A program made the translations under genes and the position numbers. This document shows, piece by piece, positions 33,093 through 42,614 of a DNA stretch of 64,000 nt. Location of the stretch: positions 186,001-250,000 of the forward strand of contig NC_089176.1 in NCBI RefSeq assembly GCF_947507565.1, in the 5' to 3' direction. The stretch comes from Oscarella lobularis. Its lineage: Eukaryota > Porifera > Homoscleromorpha > Homosclerophorida > Oscarellidae. Each line of letters opens with the position of its first letter. The stretch's first letter is position 1. The notes under the pieces are model-generated. The model searched no databases. It was not told where the DNA came from and worked only from the letters and a program-made list of their open reading frames with translations.

Positions 33093-34563
33093 CTGGGTAA
33101 AAAATCAATTCAATAAAGCTTCAGCGATGCCTTAGTGTGCCGCATGCTGCTTTATCAATCAATTAACATCACTGGATGAGTCTTTTCTCGATTACCGGTA
33201 ACAGCAGCTTTGGCACAACGAAATTGAAGCGTTACACCATGCAGCCGCGATACGTTTTATTTAAGTTAACGATTGAGTAAACAAAGGAGGGAGGATGAGA
33301 AAGTACTGTACGCACGCCGAACATACTATTTATAGATATAGGGTACTGGCCCATTAACAATTACAGGAAGCTATTATAAATCGGGAGGATCCCCTCAGGA
33401 ATGCGCTCCCTTTTTGGAGCACCAAACGGGGAGCGTTTGTTTAGACCATCCAACTGTAACTCTTAGCAGAGTCAACTGAGATATACATTTTAAAATGCAA
33501 AGGCAAGTCGCCTGTCGGAAAGCTAGAAGGCGCGACATATGACATGACACGGAATTGAGCGATGAAAAAAATACTGCGTTACATTACAAGTAGACGCGCG
33601 CATGCGACTTGCCTTGGCCGTCAACTGCAAGCAGGGATCCGCAGAGCAGAGAATACAGGACCAGCAGCACATTGTCATGCAACATCATCATCGCCTATTC
33701 AACGAAATTCCCCAAAACAGCGTCTGGTGCACCGATTCCAGGTGGTTAGAGACGGTTTTTTAGACTTTCAGCACAAAGAAAAGAGCTGGCTTGTTTCGCG
33801 GATGTGGTGCCAAGCACGCAATGACCTGCGCATAAGACAAAGAGTAAATCAAATTGAGAGAACCCGTACCAGATAAGGTAGCCTTATCTTACGCAAGTGA
33901 AGACATGCGAAAGAATGAATATTCACTCTCGGCTTCAAACTGCAGACAGTATAAGCCGCGGCAGACTGCGATTTTCAACGAAGCATACAGAAGGAGTCAG
34001 ATCCTTCTGCCGGTTTATGCTACTCCATTTCCGAAGCCCTAAACAGAGAAATGAACAAAGGTCGGGAAAACTTGCAGTGCATGCATCCTGCAACAGGATG
34101 CATGCACTACCGTGCAGTCGCGCACTAACAGGACCGTAGACTTTCTTTGAAAGGCGCGCTGTAATTGTGGAGGCGACATTTTATGTGGAGGGTCATAGAC
34201 GCACGTGATCTGCCGGCCGCCGCCATTTACCAGTCATACGAGAGGAAATAATGAATGAAGCAAGGGCGTCACGACTCTAAAAAAGGCACAGAAGAACGAA
34301 TGTCAAGTGCTGTTGCGAGTATAATGAGAATCACCGGCTCGGACGGCAGGGGCTCTCGTTCTGCATGGGATGAGATAGAAGAATGTCATGCAGTGGTGGA
34401 GGCAACGATTTGACTCAAAACAATGGCTTCGTATCGATCAGCTTGTGGGATCAATGGAGCCTTATTTCGTGCATCCGTGGAAGAGCCTTACAGCTCCAAA
34501 GTACAAAACCCAAAATACCAAGGTAAATTGCCCCTACTAATATCAGTCATTTGTCTCGCTACC
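33093..34563. other. Intergenic, 5' flank of the mosaic gene
   Basis: About 1.5 kb between the first recognised mucin exon and the 3' end of CCZ1. It should contain the missing first exon(s). A phase-compatible donor at about 33195 exists, but its frame has no start and an upstream stop. A TATA-like TATAAATAG is present on the minus strand near 33330. The only other structure seen is the hairpin at 34076-34108. Confidence 0.4.
34076..34108. repeat. Perfect 15-bp hairpin
   Basis: AGTGCATGCATCCTG, a CAA loop, then the exact reverse complement CAGGATGCATGCACT. The arms are perfect over 15 bp. Confidence 0.85.
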
Positions 34564-36768
34564 TCAGTCAAGAAAGAAGATGTTATTGAAGTTGAGTGTA
34601 CACATTCTCTTTACTTCCTCTGTTTCGCATATAAAATTAGACAGATGACCGCGTGCTTTTTTCTTCTTCTTACCGTTGATCTCAATCAAATTTGCATTTT
34701 TCTGAGGCAAAACGACGAAGAACTCTCGCTGATCGGATCTCTTTCCCACTACCCAACAATCGCCAGTCGTCTTCATAATCGTTTCGCCGTCTTCGCCGGC
34801 TCTAACAAGAAAAAAAACCACGCGTAAAATATTAGACATTTCAAAATTAGTAAACAACTTTGCAAAGTCAGCGTCAATATCGCACAGCAATTTCATGATT
34901 TCGCCTTGAATTGTCACGTGCGGAGGCTTCTTCGTGTGGATCGTCGATTTCTGAGCCAAATTCATATGATTGAAGTAGATAAATTTGTACTGAGGCTCCG
35001 ACGTGCTAGAAAGAATCAGTTCGACGCTCGACATACGATCTCCTACGCATTCTCAGCACCTCGGCACTCGTTTATTAACCTGCTCTTGCACGGTTCGCGA
35101 GAGCGTTCCCAATTGGGGTCCCACGAAACTGTCGAGCGCCTTGTAGAAGTCGTGCGTGACAGCCACGTCAGCGGAAACCATAAAGCACACCGTGGTACCG
35201 AGAGCCTAAAAAACAAAATATCAATAATCTAAATCTAAGAGTCACGTAAAGATCAATGTACAAGTTTTTTGCACCTACATGATAGACAACGAGATGGAGT
35301 TCCTCCATAGCACTGTCACAATTGACATAGATCTTTGGTGTTTTGATTGGTTTCGTGGGATCTTTCAAGTCCTTTGGACCAGTCAGAAACCTTTAGTCAA
35401 ATCGTCATTGGTGTAAACAGTCGCTGCCAAAAATTAATTAAGCTACCATCCAGGATGTGCTGATTGATCTCTGGCAGGTGGCGATCTTCCTGTTCCTGGA
35501 AGAGGCATGCCCGTCTAAGAAACAGAGAAAGGTTGCCTAATTAATTAAAAAACAAACCCCTTTTGCGGAATTACTTCGGAGTCGAGTTGACTTGGTAGTA
35601 AACTCGTTGTCAGATATTTATAAACGACGCGCATGTCTTCTTGCTCTAAACCACTCCTGGAAGAAAAGAACTATATGCAATCGGCTATTTCCGAGTCTCG
35701 GTGTATATACCAAACAATTTGATCTGTGTGCAAAAATGCCGTGTATTTGATCTGAGCAAACGTTTGTTCCGTCTGATTGACAAAGGACTGTATTCGAAGA
35801 AAAGTGTGCTTGTCCAACGGCAAAAACGAAATTCCTAAGCATCCATGCGTCAGAATAAAAAAAGAATCTAAATATCCAACCTGCGTAAACGTCCAAGAGG
35901 TCCAGATGATTCCATTTCAATGCGGGAATATACTGCAAAATGAGAAAAGAACACCATAAGCCGAAAATCCAAAACTATGAAACCCTCTACCTTAGCAAAG
36001 AAACTATGAAGTCGTTTCACAAGTCCGACTTTTCCGTCGGAGGAAACGATGGCAGCAAACGTGCTGTGGAAGAGCTAAAAAGAAAATTGGACGTCAGAAG
36101 AGAAAGGACACGCGTCTCACTCTAAACATCTTGTAGGAGAGTTTCAATACAGCGCTGTAAACAGAATCCTAAAAAGGTCAAAATCACACTTCTACTCCAG
36201 CAATAGAGGAAGGTATTACTTGCACGTCATCTTCCCTATATTCGACCACTGTCTTATCATCTTTAGTTCTTCTTTCGAATGCAGGCAACGAAACGGTCTA
36301 GCGCATACAGTACATTGGGTTTTTTTTTTTGGCCCTTCTTCTCCTACCATGATCATCCAGTAGTCCGGCTCCGGTTGAAAAAAGAGCTGCCGCTTCCTCT
36401 GTGTGTGCACCGAATCACACGGCCGATCGGGTGAAAACGTTCTGCAAAGGCGCTTTGCACAGAATCCTCACACACCGAGGGGAGATCATGGTACTCGGTA
36501 AATTTGACCATTGCCTCGCTGAGTCCTACGTTGCGGATTTTCGTGTCTAACGAAACGTCGTCGGGCATATAGAACAAGATCTTCTCGTGTTCCTGCGGGT
36601 CGTGGATGAGATCGGACGGCAGTGAAATGGACTCGTGCAAGCTCTCACCTGCCCCTCTCTTGGACCAAACGTCGAGTTGTAAATGAAAAAGTTCAAAAGC
36701 GTCGGATAGCGCCTCGAACTTGTTCTTGCAGGCAGAGAAAGCGTTAGAGAAGGCGGTTTGGCCGCCAT
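34564..36768 (-). CDS. CCZ1: Vacuolar fusion protein CCZ1 homologue
   Basis: Exons: complement(34564..34619, 34674..34801, 34859..35005, 35060..35205, 35279..35390, 35447..35514, 35554..35656, 35711..35834, 35881..35932, 35991..36074, 36121..36168, 36220..36297, 36348..36441, 36495..36592, 36649..36768), 485 residues versus about 482 in human. Landmarks are FFIYNSTFGPREGQ at the N-terminus, HTQRKRQLFFQPEPDYW, KYTAFLHTDQIVW, KFIYFNHMNL and the C-terminal FNNIFFLD. CCZ1 pairs with MON1 as the guanine-nucleotide exchange factor that loads RAB7 on late endosomes; its longin-type domains mediate the pairing. The donor after 35554 (TTT|GTTTTT) is weak and is the least certain junction. It is head-to-head with the zinc-finger gene. 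Confidence 0.96.
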
Positions 36769-37184
36769 ATTGAATCTGAAGCGCGCTAAAAGCTTAAACT
36801 CTCAAGAGGCAGGCCCAAAGAACGGCTCAAGGGCCGCCTACTACAACTTGAAGTATTTTGGAATTGACTCGACTATACACGATAATCCCCAATTAATTAA
36901 AAATTTGTCCTTGTTTTGATTTTTGATTTCAATTGTGGGCGTTGGCGCGTGGGCGTATTGCGTCGCTGGGCGCGCACGCGGTGAAGTCATCGTCACGTCA
37001 GTTTCCAAAGCGCGCGGGGCAACGAACGGTATTATGCGTTGCTCCCCAGCCTAAACGGTACGTTACCTACGTTCGAAGCAAACGAAGAGAGCTGCGCCGT
37101 CGTGTGGCCGCTCTCTCTCGCGCGCTGTCCCTGCCCGGCCCCCACAAGGAGTGAACACCCCCCTCTTTCTCCTTTCGCGCAGGT
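36769..37184. promoter_or_regulatory. Divergent promoter, CCZ1 / zinc-finger gene, with 5'UTR intron
   Basis: 416 nt separate the two start codons. On the plus strand a donor (AACG|GTACGT, about 37052) and an acceptor (CGCGCAG|GTATGACAG, about 37183) suggest a non-coding first exon and a 130 nt intron just before the zinc-finger ATG. The stretch is CpG-rich without a TATA box. Confidence 0.5.
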
Positions 37185-38283
37185 ATGACAGCGGCGACCC
37201 TGAAGACGGAGAGAGACGCTCAACACCTGGAAGCAGCGAGCATACTACGCCAACTCGGAATCAATCAACAACAGCAGGATCATCGAAACGCAACCGATCT
37301 TTTGAACGTTCGACTTCCGGTTGCGTTCCAACGAACGAGCGCATTCGAACGACGAACGATGAGCGCGAAAGCGAACGACGTCACGCGGGAAGCGACGAAC
37401 GCGACAACAACGAATCACCATCGAACGACCGAAGAAGGAAACAGTCCAAGCGAATCGGAAGCCGAACACGTCGTTCCATCGACGGGGGGACCCCTTCGCG
37501 GGTCGACCGGTTCGCCGTCGTATATCAAGCAGGGCGTGAGACAGTACCAGTGCTCCTATCCGTCTTGCGGTAAAATGTACAGCAAATCGTCGCACGTGGA
37601 GGCGCACTATCGCACTCACACGGGCGAGAAGCCGTTCGCCTGCGATCATCCCGACTGCGGTCGACGATTCACGCGCAGCGACGAATTGACGCGTCATAAG
37701 AGAAAGCACAAGTACGAAGGGGGGGCGATTTTTCGAGAAGGGGTGTGGTTCCCGTTTCGCGAGGGCGTGTTACGAGGGTGGGGGCCCCCGTTTCGCTTCC
37801 TGCTCCGTCCAAGCGAAGTCAAAACAAGACAGAAAACGCCCTCTTGTTCCGTTTCGCAACGTATCCGTGCGCTTTTTTTCAAAAAAGGGCCCCTTTCGAG
37901 GAACCCGTCACCGAATCCCCCCTCTCTTGCATTGCAGCGGCATCAAACCGCACGTGTGCGAACACTGCAGTCGCGCCTTTTCGCGTTCGGATCACCTGTC
38001 GTCGCATCGGCGCACGCACACGGGCGAAAAACCGTACGTCTGTCCGATGTCCGACTGCAATCGTCGATTCACGCGATCCGACGAACTCCATCGGCACATG
38101 AAAATGCACGAACGACGAAAGCAACGCGACGAGGAAGACGTCGCCGTCGTCGCGCCGACGACGACGATGGCGCCTCTTCCGACGGCGAAACCCGCGCAGG
38201 AAATTCGCGATCGCCAAGGAACGCACGTCGTGCCCGTCGTCAAGTCGCCTATTTTCGTGTCGCGTGATCCGTCTTCGAGTTGA
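37185..38283 (+). CDS. C2H2 zinc-finger transcription factor, KLF/WT1-like, four fingers
   Basis: Exons 37185..37711 and 37938..38283, 290 residues; the intron interrupts the linker between fingers 2 and 3. The N-terminal 120 residues are polar (Gln, Thr, Ser-rich) and unrecognised. Fingers: [59 protein letters not shown] and [19 protein letters not shown], i.e. Cys spacings 4, 4, 2, 4. Fingers 1-3 match the KLF pattern; a fourth C-x4-C finger after a TGEKP linker recalls WT1/EGR. The RSDEL and RSDHL recognition helices predict GC-box-type DNA sites. A short tail rich in Val/Pro/Thr follows. It is a nuclear regulator whose targets are unknown. No SP-type buttonhead box was seen. Confidence 0.87.
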
Positions 38284-38736
38284 TCTTCTCGCTCCTTTTT
38301 TCCTCATCTCTGCAGAAAGCGTTGCTGTTTACAGTCGCTTCTTCTTCCACGCTGGCACTTTTAGAGTATATCTTCCTCCTCCTCCTCCTCCTCCTCGTTT
38401 CTTGCGCGCTTAACTTAATTCTTTTTGGACTCGCTTGCTTTGCATGGGCACGTTGTTTGTGATTGACACGCAGAAAAAATTATTTGGTAAGTATCGTTCA
38501 GTACGTATATTTCAGTTCTATAATATCATGTCTTTCCCTGAGCGGAAGGCAGTGAAATAAAGTACACCGCCATCATCACCCACTATGTACTTCTGTTCAT
38601 TTGCTGCATTGCAGACCTTGTAGGATTAGAAGACATCAATTGAGACGGAGATACTGTATTATGTAAACATGAGACAGTGTACGACAATCATGAAACAAAA
38701 CAATATGGATATCATTTTCATGCGGTTGAAACGCGG
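38284..38736. other. Intergenic
   Basis: Convergent 3' ends of the zinc-finger gene and propeller gene 1. A CTC/CCT triplet microsatellite lies at about 38371-38396. Nothing else was seen. Confidence 0.4.
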
Positions 38737-40158
38737 TCACTGAAGCAGGATGGAAAATAGAGTAGTATTTGTAGCGCAAACGATTGACGTAGCCGCTCCA
38801 CTTCCGTCATTTCCAGTTGGAGCCATTTGGCCTAAAACAGATGAGCCATCGGGCGATGGTAGGCTCCACACACTGTCTCCCGTCTCCAGCGAAATCAAAG
38901 CAACACCTGGTGATTCCGCCTCAAAGGCGACCAGCAGGGCGCCGTCTCCGCTATCACTGGGAGGACGAACGTAGAACAGAGGCGCAGAAAGTCTTATTGC
39001 GGAGTCAGAGAGTCTAACAACCCTTTGGAGCGAACCCGTAGATGGTGATAGTACGTGAATTCTTGTTTCGTTGTCTTCCTCAAATGCCACAATAAGCCCC
39101 TTGTGTCCGTGATCCGAAAATGCCATGTATTGAATACTAGCACCAGTTGGAAAGCTCGCGTTCCACAGCTGCGTTCCTCCTCCCTCGCCAACGTCTCTCA
39201 CAGCAAACAAATAGTCTCGGTGAGATTCTTTCTCGAACTTACGAAATCGAAAATATATGACGTCATCGGCAAAAAGAATGGCGGGATCGGCCCATGGATT
39301 ATTCAAATCGTAACCCTCAAAACTGACCTCGTGGACAGTCCTCCTAGTCGCGTTAAATTCTGGTCCAGGATTGACCATGACATCCACCGCGATAAGGCGA
39401 TGACCAGGCCATCTGTCAGCAGCGCTCGCGTAAGGAAAGGCATAGGTTATAACGTAAGCTGTATTTCCTCGTCCAGCAACCGGCTGACTATAAGCCACAT
39501 AAACATATCCGTCTCCGTCATCAAAAATGAACAATTCGTTCATACGCTCGTCTACAAGTAGGAAGAATATCAAGTCTGACGTCTCGCCATTTTGCCCCCA
39601 TCTCACCGATCATAAGAAAGCCACCGCCGTTTTCTGACAATGCTACTTTTTCGCCGTTCCCGGAGCCGACAACTGTTGAGCCCAATGCCGTTCCGCCGCG
39701 AGTTTCAACGGCGAAGCGAAGTGTTCCGTTTACGAAGTGACTGGAGTAGTTGAAACCACCGCTGTAGAACAACGCCGCGTTGTTAGCAGTGTAGACAGGC
39801 AGCGAAGAACTTTCGGAGTAGGAAGCGGCCGATTTCCACTGTTCATTTCCGTCGACATCGAAAACGATCAAACGACTAGAAAAGAAAGAAATGTCGTTTC
39901 ATATTAGGAATGGCGTATTGCTGTGATTCACTTGCGAATCGGACAAGCGACTTGATGGGACACTGATACACATCCAGCAGTGGACGGGCGATAGAGAGAC
40001 GATTTCCACCCAAGTTTTGCCGTCGCAGTCTCTTTGAGATTGATAGCAAAATTGTGATTCGTCTGGCAGCCTTGCACCGGGCAAGACGACTCGACGACTT
40101 GCCACGAGACTGCCGCCAGCAGGACTGCCAGCACCGCTCTTACGACAGAGGCTAGCAT
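38737..40158 (-). CDS. Secreted beta-propeller-like protein, copy 1
   Basis: Exons complement(38737..39551, 39607..39875, 39932..40158), 436 residues. Exon 1 has a signal peptide (MLASVVRAVLAVLLAAVSW) and a short Cys-containing region (SSCPVQGCQTN...TAGCVSV). The rest consists of repeated strands of the PQQ/WD-propeller style: RLIVFDVDGNEQWKS, NELFIFDDGDGYVYVAY, RIHVLSPSTGSLQRVV, VALISLETGDSVWSL. Several N-x-S/T sites fit secretion. No catalytic motif is recognised, so the role is unknown. It is nearly identical to the gene at 40753-42177, including intron positions and length. The short leader implied by the TATA box at 40199 supports this start. Confidence 0.8.
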
Positions 40159-40752
40159 TGCACGGAGAATTGTTTGCGCGTACAGAGGTTTGCTCCAGTT
40201 ATATAGCGTCCCGCCACTAGTGGGAGTGTAATTCTCGTGACAAACTTTCACTTGTGACTCTTGTATGACGAACTTGTGACGCTTTCAACTCGTGACTCAG
40301 AATGAACGTTTTTCAAGCACGTAGATCTTCACCAGGTGAACGGCCAAAGACGGCCACAGATAGGACTGTGTAAAGTGAGTAGGCTCCAAATGGGAATAGC
40401 TCTCGAGCTTTTTTACAATGGGCATCCGGCCGGGAATGCTAATAACGGGTGAGGAGGGGGAGATGGAGGAGATATCATAATTACATTCTGCTTCTCGCGC
40501 GCAGCCACGTACTCGCGTTGGTTGGAGTTCAGTCTGGATTCAGCAACGCAAGTCGGCGTACAAGCCCCGCGGCGACTTTGCTTTTTTGTTTAACCTAGTA
40601 TCATTGTAGTCACTGTGAAAACGGCTCTCAATTCAATGAGTCAGAAGAAGTGAACGTAGCATTGATCGAGACGGAGATGTTATGTATACATGAGACACTC
40701 AACGAAAGTCACGAAACAAAACAATATGGACATTCATGCAGTTGAAACACGG
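40159..40752. other. Spacer between propeller genes
   Basis: It contains the promoter of copy 1 (to about 40330) and, from about 40680, the 3' flank of copy 2, which is similar to the 3' flank of copy 1. Roughly 40340-40670 is unique sequence with no feature seen. Confidence 0.5.
40199..40205 (-). promoter_or_regulatory. TATA box, propeller gene 1
   Basis: TATATAA on the minus strand about 41 nt upstream of the ATG, implying a leader of only about 10 nt. Further upstream (40255-40305) the string TTGTGAC/CTTGTGACG recurs several times and is a candidate control element. Both are conserved in copy 2. Confidence 0.6.
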
Positions 40753-42177
40753 TCACTGAAGCTGGATGGAAAATAGAGTAGTATTTGTAGTGCAAACGAT
40801 TGACGTAGCCGCTCCACTTCCGTCATCTCCAGTTGGAGCCATTTGGCCCAAAACAGATGAGCCATCGGGCGATGGTACGCTCCACACACTGTCTTCCGTC
40901 TCCAGCGAAATCAAAGCAACACCTGGTGATTCCGCCTCAAAGGCGACCAGCAGGGCACCTTCTTCGCTGTCGCTGGGAGGACGAACGTAGAACAGAGGCG
41001 CAGAAAGTCTTATTGCAGAGTCAGAGAGTCTAACAACCCTTTGGAGCAAACCCGTAGATGGTGAGAGTACGTGAATTCTTGTTTCGCCGTTTTCCTCAAA
41101 TGCCACTATAAGCCCTTTGGGTCCGTGATCTGAAAACGCCATGTATTGAATATTAGCACCAGTTGGAAAGCTCGCGTTCCACAGCTGCGTCCCTCCTCCC
41201 TCGCCAACGTCTCTCACAGCAAACAAATAGTCTCGGTGAGATTCTTTCTCGAACTTACGAAATCGAAAATATATGACGTCATCGGCAAAAAGAATGGCGG
41301 GATCGGCCCATGGATTGTTGAGATAGTAACCCTCAAAACCGACCTCGTGGACAGTCCTCCTAGTCGCGTTAAATTCTGGTCCAGGATCGTCCATGACATC
41401 CACCGCGATAAGGCGATGACCAGGCCATCTGTCAGCAGCGCTCGCGTAAGGAAAGGCATAGGTTATAACGTAAGCGGTGTTTCCTCGTCCAGCAACCGGC
41501 TGACTATAAGCCACATAAACATATCCGTCTCCGTCATCAAAAATGAACAATTCGTTCATACGCTCGTCTACAAGTAGGAAGAAGAATATCAAGCCTGACG
41601 TCTCGCAATTTTGCCCCCATCTCACCGATCATAAGAAAGCCACCGCCGTTTTCTGACAATGCTACTTTTTCGCCGTCCCCGGGGCCGACAACTGTTGAGC
41701 CCAATGCCGTTCCGCCGCGAGTTTCAACGGCGAAGCGAAGTGTTCCGTTTACGAAGTGACTGGAGTAGTTGAAACCACCGCTGTAGAACAACGCCGCGTT
41801 GTTAGCAGTGTAGACAGGCAGCGAAGAACTTTCGGAGTAAGAAGCGGCCGATTTCCACTGTTCATTTCCGTCGACGTCGAAAACAATCAAACGACTAGAA
41901 AAGAAAGAATTGTCGTTTCATATTAGGAGTGGCGTACTGCTGTGATTCACTTGCGAGTCGGACAAGCGACTTGATGGGACACTGATACGCATCCAGCAGT
42001 GGACGGGCGATAGAGAGACGATTTCCACCCAAGTTTTGCCGTCGCAGTCTCTTTGAGATTGATAGCAAAATTGTGATTCGTCTGGCAGCCTTGCACCGGG
42101 CAAGACGACTCGACGACTTGCCACGAGACTGCCGTCAGCAGGACTGCTAGCACCGCTCTTACGACAGAGGCTAGCAT
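40753..42177 (-). CDS. Secreted beta-propeller-like protein, copy 2
   Basis: Exons complement(40753..41567, 41626..41894, 41951..42177), also 436 residues; coding exon lengths (815, 269, 227 nt) are identical to copy 1. Differences are scattered substitutions such as ASIQ/NIQ and GDSVWSL/EDSVWSV, so both copies are likely functional and recently separated, or kept alike by gene conversion. The intron between exons 2 and 3 is 3 nt longer than in copy 1. Secretion signal and propeller-like strands are as in copy 1; the function remains unknown. Confidence 0.8.
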
Positions 42178-42218
42178 TGCACGGAGAATTGTTTGCGCTG
42201 TACAGAGGTTTGCTCCAG

Positions 42219-42225
42219 TTATATA
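42219..42225 (-). promoter_or_regulatory. TATA box, propeller gene 2
   Basis: TATATAA in the same position relative to the ATG as in copy 1. Upstream (42260-42310) the CTTGTGACGAA unit appears three times in a row. Confidence 0.6.
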
Positions 42226-42614
42226 ACGTCCCGCCACTAGTGGGAGTGTAATTCTCGTGACAACTTTCACTTGTGACGAACTTGTGACGAACTTGTGTGA
42301 CGCTTTCAACTCGTGACTCGGATAAACGTACGTTTTTCAAGCACGTAAATCTTCACCTGGTGAAACGGTCAGAGACGGCCACAGCAGTAGGCTGGGTACT
42401 AGCAGGTACTAGTATTCAGCTCCAAACCGAAGTCTCCTTTGCTCTGGCCTAAGCCTCAACTGCTCTCAATTGGAGAGAGAACTCGGACGGCGCGTTACGG
42501 AATCCTAATGACTGCTTGGGCTGATGGCTTTACGTTCAGCAGGCCATGGAGACATCCAATTAATTTGGATCAATACCATGGGATGACGGACTCCCGTACG
42601 TAAGTGCAAAGGCG
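42226..42614. other. Divergent intergenic region, propeller 2 / DHX8
   Basis: 389 nt separate propeller gene 2 and the DHX8 ATG. The left part is the duplicated propeller promoter; no TATA box is seen before DHX8, as expected for a housekeeping gene. Confidence 0.45.

Noticed and set aside
33195-33258. Possible upstream exon of the mosaic gene ending LQFRCAKAAVT
   Set aside because: The donor phase fits the next exon, but the frame has a stop just upstream, no ATG and no acceptor, so it was not annotated.
33562-34139. Plus-strand open frames in the CCZ1-mosaic spacer
   Set aside because: They have no start context, no splice partner and no recognisable domain; composition is like the surrounding non-coding DNA.
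34564-35034. First impression of a stand-alone gene at 34564-35034
   Set aside because: The segment is the 3' exons of CCZ1; homologous exons continue to 36768 with consistent phases.
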